A DNA stretch of 64,000 nt from Strigamia acuminata (Eukaryota; Arthropoda; Chilopoda; Geophilomorpha; Linotaeniidae). Positions 53,001 to 61,188 of the stretch are shown here, in pieces. The notes beneath the pieces were generated by a model. It saw nothing but the letters and a program-made list of their open reading frames with translations, was not told the origin of the DNA and did no database searches. Position 1 is the first letter of the stretch. Each line of letters begins with the position of its first letter. A program made the position numbers and the translations under genes. The DNA is taken from assembly GCA_949358305.1 (NCBI GenBank), contig OX442317.1, forward strand, positions 12,466,186 through 12,530,185, in the 5' to 3' direction.

Positions 53001-54141
53001 TGTAATAGGTGTCCTTGTCTAGAAACCTCTCTTCTTTAGGAACTTGCTCGGCATGATCCTGTTCAACATATTCCCACATCGCTTTATCGTAACGAGCTTT
53101 GTAATCTTCATTGTCGTCAATTCTCCTCAAGGTCGAACCCAATTGGTTCAGTGCCAAATTCCAGTTTTGATCCAATTGACCAATTTTCTCATTCGTAGGT
53201 AATGAGACTTCATACCGTCCATTCGGAAGACGAGTGGCGGTCTTGTCAAATCGATCTCTCACGAAATCGGATGTCTTCTCACCAGGGTTTATCCCAATTG
53301 AGTCAAGCGTCCATAACTTTTCCAATTCTTTGTACTCAGGAGAAGTATTCCAGTTAGCACTGGTGATCAACATGTTAGCGTCAGGAAGCAAACTTTGGTG
53401 TCCAATTGCTCCTGAAACGACCCATCCAAATATGGTCTTGATCAGTCCACACTGTTTATTAAGTCTCTTCCTTCCGTTGATGAACACCTCCCACCAGACA
53501 TCTACACCGAGCAGGATCTCAATGTCATTCGTCTGTGACGGCAACTCTTCAGCTAACTCCAGTCCCAGGCCTTTAATCCTTCGGACAGCTTCTGGGTCTA
53601 CTACTCCTGATACAAACGGAAGACAATCAGTTGTTAATGCTGATACCAGAAGTCCTTTTCTGTCATGTCGAGATTTCAACTTCAGGTGATGAACATCATG
53701 ACAAGTTGACTTCGGCGTCTGATCATTGAACCGCTGTGTGGCTACATGAACTTCTCCGTCTTTCTTCAGTTTCAGCTTCTGCGCAAGACTCTTGACTATA
53801 AATGAACGGTGACTCGCTGGGTCTATGATTCCGCGAACTCTATGGAACTTTCCACCTGGGATCTTCAGGTCCGCAGTAAAGACCATAAGTTGCAGCTGAT
53901 CGGATGCGACCAACGAGACGCTCACTGTTGCTTCACCTGGTGACTTTTCCTTGCCTGAGTCCACTTTGACTAACATCTTTCGGCAGATCGTTGTGTGATG
54001 ACGTCCACCGCAATGTTGGCAAGAAAACTTCATGCTACAGTCGCGCATTTGATGTCCGGTATGAAGACAGTTAAAGCAAAGGTTAGCTTTCCTTACAATC
54101 TCGAACTTCTTCGCTACATCCATCAACTTCTTGCAACTGCC
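50044..54141 (-). CDS. gag-pol: BEL/Pao polyprotein, Pol part (protease-RT-RNase H-integrase), split from Gag by insertion
   Basis: 1365 codons plus stop, read from the right edge of the break. In order: the last Cys of a broken zinc knuckle (54133-54135); knuckles C22-x2-C25-x4-H30-x4-C35 and C41-x2-C44-x3-H48-x4-C53; an aspartic protease of DUF1758 type around D107 (DPAS where D-S/T-G is usual); reverse transcriptase with FRVVFNASS (396), first Asp D443 and YMDD 530-533 (bases 52543-52554); RNase H with D706, E746, D778 and D824; integrase with zinc finger H1001, H1006, C1036, C1039 and catalytic D1071, D1134, E1184 (D-x49-E); then a DUF5641-like C-terminus to the stop. There is no natural start at the left: the first in-frame ATG is at 54123 and this part is normally translated as one chain with Gag. 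No frameshift or internal stop. It would copy element RNA into DNA in capsids and integrate it. Confidence 0.95.
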   Translation of the reverse strand, partial: GSCKKLMDVAKKFEIVRKANLCFNCLHTGHQMRDCSMKFSCQHCGGRHHTTICRKMLVKVDSGKEKSPGEATVSVSLVASDQLQLMVFTADLKIPGGKFHRVRGIIDPASHRSFIVKSLAQKLKLKKDGEVHVATQRFNDQTPKSTCHDVHHLKLKSRHDRKGLLVSALTTDCLPFVSGVVDPEAVRRIKGLGLELAEELPSQTNDIEILLGVDVWWEVFINGRKRLNKQCGLIKTIFGWVVSGAIGHQSLLPDANMLITSANWNTSPEYKELEKLWTLDSIGINPGEKTSDFVRDRFDKTATRLPNGRYEVSLPTNEKIGQLDQNWNLALNQLGSTLRRIDDNEDYKARYDKAMWEYVEQDHAEQVPKEERFLDKDTYYIPHHPIIREDRDTTKFRVVFNASSSKKGQYSLNDCLYPGPSLNPDIILVMIRFRLYCIPAIADIKQAFLQVSINPTYRNFLRFLWVAKDYFSKPYSWESLWENLVILRMTVVPFGVNSSPFLLCAAIRKQAKLFIDVYPKEAEALDQGIYMDDLTSGGDGTQDTSEHCGLLRKILDDAQMPLVKWVTPSEEVFRNLQEEGFHMRSDKFEDLEFIKMLGILWNVQEDVMMFNIPSAENTPRTRREMLSLAASVFDPLGLISPVVLRMKLLLREICSQSIGWDVPISETERQEVEDWCKDIQELKELKVKRWLETYSKRDITLEVFCDASPKAYGCAIYILNDQGKRTLLLSKCRIAPLTKLTLPRLELTAAVIGVRMCSYVTKNFLPGYPITAVRYYSDSEITLAWIKSIRNQWKPYVSNRIQEINEKSEQSQWSHVPTASNPADLLTRPRKAKELRECRIWWEGTEVIPSSSSNEVEMPEDEKKVKPANIITSVQRDGFREFVTKYDSLKRLIGVYAYIRRWRTLSFGGVYLVRNELDKAERELIRRSQEIHFEDDFEAVREKRDLDKGSPLKNFDPFIDEDGLLRLRSRLRHSPLQYEEQYPILLHPDSWVTRLIIRKTHEDLLHGDLSETLYRVRDRYWVVRGRGTVKSVIRQCTTCRIGKLTHNDPLTGDPPADRTTPAAPFATTGMDYMGPIYVRDTQDTSRKVYILLFTCLVSRGIHLEVTEDLSVEKFLLAFRRFCARYGYPARIYTDNAKTFERGNLEILSWGTLLAHDQIRTLFTDQHVIWNFIPPRSPWFGGAWERMVRAVKDKLRKVLRRRLVDLETLQTLSLEIASVINSRPLSYVHDEVDGGYILSPENFLTGGMPKYLLNKSLSAIKRKDLRKLEKKRRQYIFEFWNHWKNSYLKQLRNFHETKGDRGFKNPKVGQVVLLERMGKNPYFWPLARITEIFPGEDGLIRVVKVVDCDQKELIRSVKHIRALEME

Positions 54142-54145
54142 ATTT
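54142..54145. repeat. Target-site duplication of inner element, left copy (ATTT)
   Basis: ATTT precedes the TG of the inner left LTR and is repeated at 59884-59887 after the inner right LTR. Counting it once keeps the outer gag-pol frame continuous. Confidence 0.92.
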
Positions 54146-54436
54146 TGTTGCGAGCACGCGCAACATGGATTTTTGCTATCGCAATAGCGGATTTGCTTTG
54201 ATTAATCATTAATTTAAGTTTGTGTTTAGTTAATAGTGCAGCTTAAGTTTTGGCTAAAGGTTAAATGAATTTCGTATAGTTTGTGACGTGTGAGTGGTGA
54301 ATTACCTGATTTAAGCTGTCTTTCTTAAGGTAATCTTGCATCTTTTCTTTGATTCTTTGGAGTTTTACTGCTTGGATTCGTCCAAAGAGCTGCTGCTCTA
54401 ATTGTTGTAGGTTGCGCAGCAACTACACTGACTTGT

Positions 54437-54443
54437 TATATAG
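54437..54443 (+). promoter_or_regulatory. Candidate TATA box, inner 5' LTR
   Basis: TATATAG about 290 bp into the LTR and about 78 bp upstream of an AATAAA signal, the usual U3-R order. The start site would fall near 54465-54475. It is a short motif in AT-rich DNA, so support is moderate. Confidence 0.4.
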
Positions 54444-54514
54444 TTTTTCTAGTCCTAAGTAACGTTGATTTTCTCCTCTCTTATGTGTAATGTTTTGATA
54501 GATTTTAACTTTAC

Positions 54515-54520
54515 AATAAA
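54515..54520 (+). promoter_or_regulatory. AATAAA polyadenylation signal copy, inner 5' LTR
   Basis: Canonical AATAAA followed by T/GT-rich sequence (TTCGTTTTTGTGTG), as expected for a cleavage region. The copy in the 3' LTR (59667-59672) would be the one used. Confidence 0.45.
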
Positions 54521-54735
54521 TTCGTTTTTGTGTGCTAACTTGAGCACAATAGTATTGAATTATCCCAACATGTTCAGCAGCTCACTTTACAGGTTTCACA
54601 TCAAGGTTTTTCCTGTAATGGACTTTCTTCTTTGGGATTCTTCACAAGTTCCGGTAAATAGGGTTATTTATTTTAACCATTTTCTAATGTCTTCTAGAGT
54701 GCAACACGGTCTTCAAGCACTGCTAGAAACAAAGT

Positions 54736-54753
54736 TGGTGCCGTTGACCACGA
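54736..54753 (+). other. Candidate primer-binding site, inner element
   Basis: Begins TGGTGCCG four bases after the LTR's terminal CA. TGG is the complement of the tRNA 3' CCA, and TGGTGCC implies a tRNA ending GGCACCA, as found in some animal tRNA-Phe and elongator tRNA-Met. The outer element's site also starts TGGTGCC. The exact tRNA is not established. Confidence 0.6.
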
Positions 54754-55421
54754 TGTCGGCCGAATTTCGAGATGAAAAGGCAAGTCCGCCATATTCGAAT
54801 GCCGCCGTGCAGATGGTCATCAAGCGAGTTTCGAGTGTGCTCAAACACTCTCAGGCGCATCGTGTGCGAGTACGTCAGGTGCTTAGGCAGCGAGTGGTCG
54901 TCAAATGCAACGGAGCTAAGCGATTTGCGCCACAGCATGAGGTGGTGACCGCCTCGTTGCGAGAGGCCAGCGCCGCGTGTATTGCTGACAAGCGGGACGA
55001 GAATCGCCGCACAGGATGGCGAAATTTGTCTCGGGAGCTTCCAGTGGGTCGTGTGCGAGTCTGTGGGTCGCCGTCGCCATCCATGCAGTTCGTACCTGAG
55101 CGCCGTCAGTCAAGTTGGCGATCATCGAGTCTGCCGTTTCCAGTGGCCACTCCGGGATCAATTGACGATCTTTCACCGAGCAGAAAGAAGCAGCGCCACT
55201 TGTGCAACATGATAGGACTGCCCAATGCGCTCATCGGTCGAACAGTTTTGCCGCCGAGTCAAGATTGGTCTCGTCTTGTCGTCAGTCAGGTGTTGGCGTG
55301 CCACGTGTCCAGACGGATCCGCCAAGCTGCAACGCAACTTGCGAGCTTCGGATGTTCAAGCGACAGTTACGCCGCCTGTAGTCCAGTTAAACACAACGCA
55401 ATGTACAAGAGTCGGCAATGA
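54753..55421 (+). CDS. Hypothetical 222-aa ORF at the start of the inner element
   Basis: Open frame starting at the first ATG after the primer-binding site (MSAEFRDEKASPP...) and ending TAG-TGA-type stop-rich sequence beyond 55421. The frame is also open upstream through part of the LTR (from 54465), but a start inside the LTR is less likely. The product is basic and Arg/Ser-rich, with no zinc knuckle, protease or polymerase motif that I recognise. The region is richer in G and C than the rest of the interior and also has 70-86 codon open frames on the other strand, so openness may simply reflect composition. It could be a Gag N-terminal remnant, a captured fragment, or non-coding. Confidence 0.25.
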   Translation: MSAEFRDEKASPPYSNAAVQMVIKRVSSVLKHSQAHRVRVRQVLRQRVVVKCNGAKRFAPQHEVVTASLREASAACIADKRDENRRTGWRNLSRELPVGRVRVCGSPSPSMQFVPERRQSSWRSSSLPFPVATPGSIDDLSPSRKKQRHLCNMIGLPNALIGRTVLPPSQDWSRLVVSQVLACHVSRRIRQAATQLASFGCSSDSYAACSPVKHNAMYKSRQ

Positions 55422-56293
55422 AGATTTCGTTTTTTGTCGATCATTTTCGTTTTTATCGAATATTTTCTCGCTTTTATTGTTAATTTTAAGGTTTTTGGGG
55501 GAAATTGTGGTCGTTTTGGGGTTTTAAGGGGCGTTAGGTTTTTACAGTGGATAAGGGTCGTTTTTAGCTCATTTTCTCTAGTTTTCCTCGCATGTTTGCG
55601 CCTTGTGGCGATAGTCTATTATGTAGAGCTGTCGGCAAAGTCCCTTTAGATTCCCTGTAACAGTTGTTGTCCTTTTTCTTACGATTTACTGTGATCTTGT
55701 TTCACGTTTCCCTTTTGAGATAAAATAAGGTGGCTGGTATAATTTTGCTGGCGTTTTCTATTTGGGTCTAGTTAGAGTTTGCATCTTTGATAGTTTATAC
55801 TTAACCCGTGTATATTTATTAGCTTTACTCGATTTGCTCACGTTTGGTGAGATTTTCAGTCCGATTCATGCTTAATATAGTTAGTTCTCTTCAAGTTTTG
55901 ATTGTCAGGTCCCTTGTAGACGAGTTCGCCAGTATGTTCTGCCGCTAGCCTTATATTCGTTTGGCTTTTTCGTTTAGTTCGTTTAGCAGTTGTTAATCGA
56001 ATTTCTCCTTTACCGTTAAAAAGGGGATTTCGTGTTGAGATGGGAAATCTGTCCCATGGCTCTTGTGGCCGGAGTAGCGATGCACGAGTCATACCTCGTG
56101 ATCTGCTCTCTCCTTTTTTTTCATGATGTTGCGTCTTATTGCAGAGTCCCGCCTTCTATAAGGGGCTCTATCTGTTTTTGCCTTTGTCTGTTTCAAGAAG
56201 GTCCGGGTTCACAGCTCGGGGTCCTTTCAGTTGGGGGTTTCCGCTAGTCATTGGTGATCGGACGCTGGTGTTATGAGGCCAGTCCGGGACCAG

Positions 56294-56315
56294 CGAGGCG
56301 GTTGAAGCCCGCCGT
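56294..56315 (+). repeat. Diverged internal repeat, copy A
   Basis: CGAGGCGGTTGAAGCCCGCC-type block matching 58614-58634 with a few changes. The following 30-40 bases (T-rich, then a TTTCYTC stretch) also align loosely in both copies. Confidence 0.45.
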
Positions 56316-57798
56316 TCTCGGTTTTAGTTTTGTGTGCCGCTCGAGTTTCCTCGTGAGCTCTGGTGTCGGTCATCTCTCCGCTCCGGGAGAGGGCACACCC
56401 GTTTGTATTCGTGTGTTTGTAGAACGTTTCTTGTTTTTAGAACGAGATTCGTTCTCTTGCTGCTCGTGTTTTGCAGGGAAAGCACTGGCCCGCGAGGTCA
56501 GTCGGTTCTTACCTGTCCGTCAATCTCTGTTAGTTTAGGTTGTTACACAACTTGTTTGCAAGTGGGTTTGGATTTAGAAAGGCGTGTGACTTCTGTCGGT
56601 GCTGGAAGTTTAGAGCAGCCGATCCGCACCGCCCACTGGACAAGTCCAGTTTTTGTTGCTGACCGCTGCACCCAGTGTCTACCGCTGGTGATGTACGTTC
56701 TGCATTTTCACTGTCTCTTCGTGGAAACGTCCGTAGCGTTTCATGAGTCTTCATTAGTGATTAGTCTCGCCTTTTATCGTTTAAAAAAGGGAGTTTAGTT
56801 ATTCTAGTTCTTTGGGGCAACCTTAGAATTTGGACATTTTAGCTTATTCGTTTAGGAAATAGCTTGCTTGCTATTTTTGGGTTGTGGCTAGCTGGCGTGG
56901 CGGTAGGGTATAGGTACTTGTTTTGGATGGTCGTTCTTGCTGTGCACAGCAAGGACTGCCATTCGATGTGTTTCAGAGGGCAGGTTTGCACTGCCATACT
57001 CTGTCAGATGTCGTGTCTGAGACATAGTCCCTGCGCCTCTTGGCGGCCCCTATTTCTACGTTTGCTTCCCGCGACTAAGTAGTTGTTGTTAGTCTTTCAT
57101 CCCTAGCTCTGCAGTGAGGCAGACATGCACTAGGCAGGGAGCCCACTCTAGGATGGGTCGAAGGACGTGTGTGTGCGGCCTTCTTGGCGCCGGCACTCGG
57201 CAACACGTTTTAGTCATTGGACAACACGTGCTTTCAGTAGAGTGGCGATTTCCGGAAGTCGGCTTGCTGATCGACGATGTGGTCAATGGGTATGTGAGCG
57301 AGTCAATTGTCGACTTGCAGTTGCTTACCGGTTCCAGGAATGCGGTTGGCAACTGGCAAGTCCTTGTGCTCATGTCTATGTGTGACGCCCCTCGTAATCA
57401 GGGACGTCAAGCAACCCTCCCTTTTCTCTCGTTTCTCGGTTCAATCATATTGGTTCCGACTCGGGGTGGGCCAAGCGTTCATACGGTAGCCTCCTTATTG
57501 GAGCATGGGGTTTTAACTAGATCTAGTTTCTATTTCCCCCTCGGTTAAAGAAGTTTCAGTCTTCGTGGTAGTCTGCTCACAACAGGCTACACGGTGGCCC
57601 GAGTGCGGACGTGCAGTCCATCGGGTACCTCCTTGTTCAAGGCGCATTCGTAAAGCGCAGCTCGGTTGAAAGAAAGCCACCGGTTTTAATTTCTTTTCAA
57701 CGACGTGATTAGTTTTCGTGCAGGAAGTGTAGCTTCGCTTCATTTGGTTGCAGTTGCACTGCTTCCAACGTTTTTCAGTATCGTTTGACACCTGTTGA

Positions 57799-57816
57799 TC
57801 TTCAAAAAGAAGCAGG
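57799..57816 (+). repeat. Short internal repeat, copy A
   Basis: TCTTCAAAAAGAAGCAGG, recurring as TCTTCGAAAAAAAGCAGG at 57891-57908, 92 bp downstream. Confidence 0.5.
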
Positions 57817-57890
57817 CCCCTTTCCTTTCTTTTCTCGTGGGGAGGAAATGGATTGATTATTTGGGTACGGACTTATTCCCTCTTCGAAAA

Positions 57891-57908
57891 AAAGCAGGAA
57901 GTTTAGTG
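57891..57908 (+). repeat. Short internal repeat, copy B
   Basis: Second copy of the 18-bp block at 57799-57816, with two substitutions. Both lie in pyrimidine-rich surroundings. Confidence 0.5.
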
Positions 57909-58613
57909 TTTTGGAATTCTTGCTGGTTTTCACAGTTCCAGTTTGTTAGTTTCCCTTGTGAGGCCATACTTGGCCAATAGCTTTAGTGATAATATTGACG
58001 TTTTTGCCGATATTTATTTGCACGGAACGTGTTCGTTTTTTTTAGATAATTGAACCGTTTTTCTCTTATTAGTTAGATAAAGTTGTGGTCGATGGGTCAG
58101 TGTGCGCGTGTTTCATTGTCACTGTGGACAAGAGGTCGCAGTTGGCTTGCACAGTCATCTGACTAAGTCTTTCCTTTTTTCTTTATTCTCTGCTCTTAGC
58201 GGTTTCGTGGGTTCATGTCAAGTCAGGGTGCGGTCAACGCCTTTGCGTGGCAGTTGCTGCGAATGGTTTGCATTGCCTGAGCTTCATGCCTTCTCGTTCC
58301 TCTTTTTCCTCCTTCTGGCGTGATCATGTTAGCTAGGTGGTCATGGCTTTGGGTAAGTGGTTAGTTAGTCACTCTTTGCGAAAGAGTGGTGCCTAGGTCT
58401 TGACGGCATTTTCTAGTTCTTCGTACGAATGCTGGGTGGTTGGTCAGACGATAGGTCTGGGTCAACGCATTCATTCCCTTATTTTGCATCTTTCTTGTTT
58501 TCTAGAAAAGGGTCGTCTTTAATAGTTTAATAAGTTTGAGTTCGCAGCTCGTGTTTTCAGGCGGACGGAGGTTTCCGTGGTACGTTGCCACTTGAGCGCT
58601 GGCTCGAGAACAA

Positions 58614-58634
58614 CGAGGCGGTGAAGCCTGCCGT
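58614..58634 (+). repeat. Diverged internal repeat, copy B
   Basis: CGAGGCGGTGAAGCCTGCCG-type block matching 56294-56315, 2320 bp away. Confidence 0.45.
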
Positions 58635-59269
58635 GTCTCAAGTTTGTTCCTTTTTTGCGTTCCAAGTTTCTTCTAGTCTTCATGCATGTCTTGTTCCTTG
58701 CGAGACCATGCTCGATCAAGAGCTTTTGTGACAGTTTTCCTTCCTCTTTGACGAGGATTCTCGTTTTCTTGTTTTTAGCTTTCATTAGTTTAAGCGTCTG
58801 TCTACGGGTTGACAGACTGAGCTTTCTGAGAAGCTCCCGCAATGTTCTCACGTTGTTCCGGTTAGAAAACCCGTTCAGTCGGATTTTCTAAAGGTATTTT
58901 GTGTGTGTGCCACGTGTCTATTGGCGACGTCGTAGCCCCTCGGTGTCTGGACTAGGTCATCGTGGCACGGCCCTTCTCTTTCTTCTCTCGTGTTTTAAGT
59001 TTCTTTTAGTTTTTATTGGTTGTTGTTAGGAAGTGCGCCGCAACGCAACTTCTCTTTTCTTTCGTCTCTCCGGTGTTTTTGGGCCGCGATCCGACTTCAA
59101 TGCCCTTTGACCCTGGGACGCTCCTAGAGGTCTCGGATGTTTAGGTTACAGCTTTTTGCCTTCGTGTCTATGGTTTTGCCTTCGCGACTTTTACAAAGTT
59201 GGCTTCGATACTTTTTCTTCCCGTTCTCTTGGTTTTGATGGGGAATTCCTTCAACGGTTTTCTGCCTTG

Positions 59270-59297
59270 CCCTCCCTTCTTCTTTGGCCGGCAACGC
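59270..59297 (+). other. Pyrimidine tract and GCCGGCAACGC before the inner 3' LTR (plus-strand primer region)
   Basis: Immediately upstream of the 3' LTR, where a polypurine tract would be expected, lies a C/T tract (59270-59285), then G and GCCGGCAACGC (59287-59297) abutting TGTTGCGA. The outer element has the same arrangement on its own sense strand (49992-50022). GCAAC-GCT-GTTGC across the junction is an inverted repeat. Confidence 0.55.
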
Positions 59298-59883
59298 TGT
59301 TGCGAGCACGCGCAACATGGATTTTTGCTATCGCAATAGCGGATTTGCTTTGATTAATCATTAATTTAAGTTTGTGTTTAGTTAATAGTGCAGCTTAAGT
59401 TTTGGCTAAAGGTTAAATGAATTTCGTATAGTTTGTGACGTGTGAGTGGTGAATTACCTGATTTAAGCTGTCTTTCTTAAGGTAATCTTGCATCTTTTCT
59501 TTGATTCTTTGGAGTTTTACTGCTTGGATTCGTCCAAAGAGCTGCTGCTCTAATTGTTGTAGGTTGCGCAGCAACTACACTGACTTGTTATATAGTTTTT
59601 CTAGTCCTAAGTAACGTTGATTTTCTCCTCTCTTATGTGTAATGTTTTGATAGATTTTAACTTTACAATAAATTCGTTTTTGTGTGCTAACTTGAGCACA
59701 ATAGTATTGAATTATCCCAACATGTTCAGCAGCTCACTTTACAGGTTTCACATCAAGGTTTTTCCTGTAATGGACTTTCTTCTTTGGGATTCTTCACAAG
59801 TTCCGGTAAATAGGGTTATTTATTTTAACCATTTTCTAATGTCTTCTAGAGTGCAACACGGTCTTCAAGCACTGCTAGAAACA
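59298..59883 (+). repeat. Inner element 3' LTR
   Basis: Second copy of the 586-bp LTR, identical on reading to 54146-54731. The TATA-like motif is at 59589-59595 and AATAAA at 59667-59672. It joins ATTT of the outer gag sequence at 59884. Confidence 0.95.
59667..59672 (+). terminator. AATAAA polyadenylation signal, inner 3' LTR
   Basis: Canonical signal with a T/GT-rich downstream stretch. Its position in the 3' LTR makes it the likely 3' end signal of the element transcript. Confidence 0.45.
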
Positions 59884-59887
59884 ATTT
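59884..59887. repeat. Target-site duplication of inner element, right copy (ATTT)
   Basis: ATTT following the terminal CA of the inner 3' LTR; it matches 54142-54145. Confidence 0.92.
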
Positions 59888-61188
59888 TGATGCTCGTTGC
59901 TATTGCAAAAGGCGCACTTATGCCTTGGCAATTCCTTTCTAGTCCCTCTTGTCTGTTGAATCGCAACGCATGTTGCCATGGATGACCTCGGACTTTCCTT
60001 TGTTGACTCTGTCTTGTCAACCTTCACCTGCTTATCTGATCCCAAAGCCTCTTCAACGCGTTCCGCGTTTGTTACTTCGTCTGAGATAAAGTCGAGCAGG
60101 GTAACTAAATTGTCAGACTTCGCTCCATGCTTCTCATAGAAACGAACGACGATCTTCTTTGGAAATTTCTTCAAAATCTCCGGTGCTAAGAACATCCCAG
60201 ATGTCTCCACTGGAACTTTTAGCTGTGCCAACAGGCGTACAGCTGATGAAATCTGAGTGAGCAAACTCTTCACTGCCTTAACTGGGTGTAACTCCTTCAC
60301 GGGCTTGGCACTCTTTACTGACTTAATTAGTGCGACCCGTTGCGTGTCTTCAGCTCCATAACTCCTTGTCAACTCGGCTCTAGCAAGTTCGTATGACCCA
60401 GTGGTCAATGGAAAAGAAGAAATCAAGGCCGATGCTTCTCCAGTACAGCTTGCACGTAAGTATTGCAGCTTCTCGATTTCGGTCAAATCAGGATCATTGT
60501 GGACCGCTGTGTCGAATCCACCCAGGAATGACCTGTATTGAAGCACGTCTCCTCTAAACTTCTCTAACTCAAGTTTAGGCAACTTGGAGTTCTTCCTTCT
60601 TGCAACCATGGACGAGTTCAACCCTGAGGCGGTCAAGTTGGCTGAAGTGTCAGCAATACTGGTTCCTCCTAATCGAGAAATCGATCGCATTGCGACATCG
60701 GCTCTCTTCCGTAACAAGTCCATCTTGTCTTTCACTTCTTCGGCTCGAGTAACATTGTTCATGTATTGTTTGAGGTCAACCAGCTTCTTCAGTTCGTTGA
60801 GACCATTAATCATCCGGGTAACTTTTCCTTCTGCAGATGCAGCTATGGCTTCGAGTTCTCCGGCATCACAAATGTCCCTGGACTCATCTAAAAGGTTCTC
60901 TAAACCTCCGGTGTGCGTATCCCATACGGCTTCCTGTAATCGGATCTCATCCTTAGTAGGTCCGGTCAAGTGTCCAGTATGATGTCCAGCTGAAAGTCCA
61001 GCCTGAGTTCCGGTCTGAGGTCCAGTCTGAAGTACAGGTGGAGGTCCAGTCTGTTGTCCAAGTGGAAGTCCAGTCTGAGATCCAGTTAGATGTCCAGTCA
61101 AACGTCCAGCTGATGTCCTCGGGATAGGAGAGGTCACTCTCGAAGTAGGAGCTGACATCAGTCTTATGTCCTCTTTTGTCTCGGACAT
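59884..61188 (-). CDS. gag-pol: BEL/Pao polyprotein, Gag part, truncated by the inner insertion
   Basis: 435 codons from the ATG at 61186-61188 (MSETKEDIRLM). The frame is open a little further upstream, but only to a GTG at 61213-61215, so the ATG is preferred. Residues about 29-77 are a Thr-Gly-rich repeat tract. About 113-173 look helical and charged. About 202-350 resemble the DUF1759 Gag domain of Pao elements (KLPKLELEKFRGD near 202, FDTAVHNDPDLTEIEKLQYL near 225). A Lys-rich linker leads to the start of a zinc knuckle, C425-x2-C428-x4-H433. The insertion falls just after that His; the fourth ligand, a Cys, lies across the gap at 54133-54135. Gag would package element RNA in virus-like particles. 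As it stands, translation would run two codons into the inner LTR (Cys, Phe) and stop. Confidence 0.92.
60961..61116 (-). repeat. 12-bp minisatellite in gag (Thr-Gly-rich tetrapeptide repeats)
   Basis: Thirteen consecutive 12-bp units, plus-strand consensus TCCAGTCTGAAG. All keep phase with the frame and encode four-residue repeats with a frequent TG pair. Unit number could vary between copies without breaking the frame. Confidence 0.88.

Larger units (their letters stand above)
54146..54731 (+). repeat. Inner element 5' LTR
   Basis: 586-bp direct repeat matching 59298-59883 at a constant offset of 5152, with no difference seen on reading. It starts TGTTGCGAGC and ends CTAGAAACA. The first 20 bases form an inverted repeat, TGTTGCG (54146-54152) with CGCAACA (54159-54165). 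A second small hairpin, GCTAT-CGCA-ATAGC, follows near 54175. It contains TATATAG at 54437 and AATAAA at 54515. Confidence 0.95.
55422..59269 (+). other. Non-coding interior of the inner element
   Basis: About 3.8 kb without a convincing gene. Open frames are at most about 154 codons, overlap each other in several frames and resemble no known family. The plus strand is strongly T-rich and A-poor over long parts, with many T runs and TTAGTTTT/TTCGTTTT strings. Several passages recur in diverged form, such as CGAGGCGGT-GAAGCC-GCCGT at 56294 and 58614, and TCTTCRAAAAAAAGCAGG at 57799 and 57891. This suggests the interior is partly built from old, decayed repeats. No captured host gene is recognisable. 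Confidence 0.6.
54146..59883 (+). mobile_element. Non-autonomous LTR retrotransposon (LARD-like), nested in the outer gag-pol
   Basis: 5738-bp element with 586-bp direct repeats at both ends (TG...CA), flanked by ATTT duplications. The plus-strand direction is inferred from a primer-binding site starting TGGTGCC four bases after the left LTR, and from TATA and AATAAA signals in that order in the LTR. The 4566-bp interior shows no protease, RT, RNase H or integrase motif in any frame; the only sizeable ORF is an unrecognised 222-codon one at its start. This matches large retrotransposon derivatives that depend on enzymes from another element. Its ends resemble those of the outer BEL/Pao element, so BEL/Pao is the likely helper family, though this is inference. 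The LTR pair reads as identical, so insertion was recent. Confidence 0.9.

Noticed and set aside
53234-53689. 151-codon plus-strand open frame and similar ones across 50483-54201
   Set aside because: They lie antisense to the strongly conserved Pol frame and have no family features.
50044-54141. Gypsy (Ty3) or Copia assignment for the outer element
   Set aside because: Copia has integrase before RT. The YMDD-type RT, the NPADLLTR RNase H end, the DUF1759/DUF1758-like Gag and protease and the DUF5641-like tail fit BEL/Pao rather than Gypsy.
54465-54752. Coding start within the inner LTR (MIFSSL...)
   Set aside because: The same start occurs in both LTR copies and the frame merely runs through the LTR into the interior; the sequence is AT-rich and resembles no protein.
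56334-56798. 154-codon plus-strand open frame
   Set aside because: It overlaps another open frame (56251-56538), is Cys/Leu/Phe-rich as T-rich DNA gives, and shows no domain.
54146-59883. Minus-strand orientation for the inner element
   Set aside because: Reading the other way, the LTR is followed by GCGTTGCCGGCC with no TGG primer site nearby, and no purine tract precedes the other LTR.
60584-60982. 132-codon plus-strand open frame
   Set aside because: It lies antisense to the Gag coding region, including its repeat tract.
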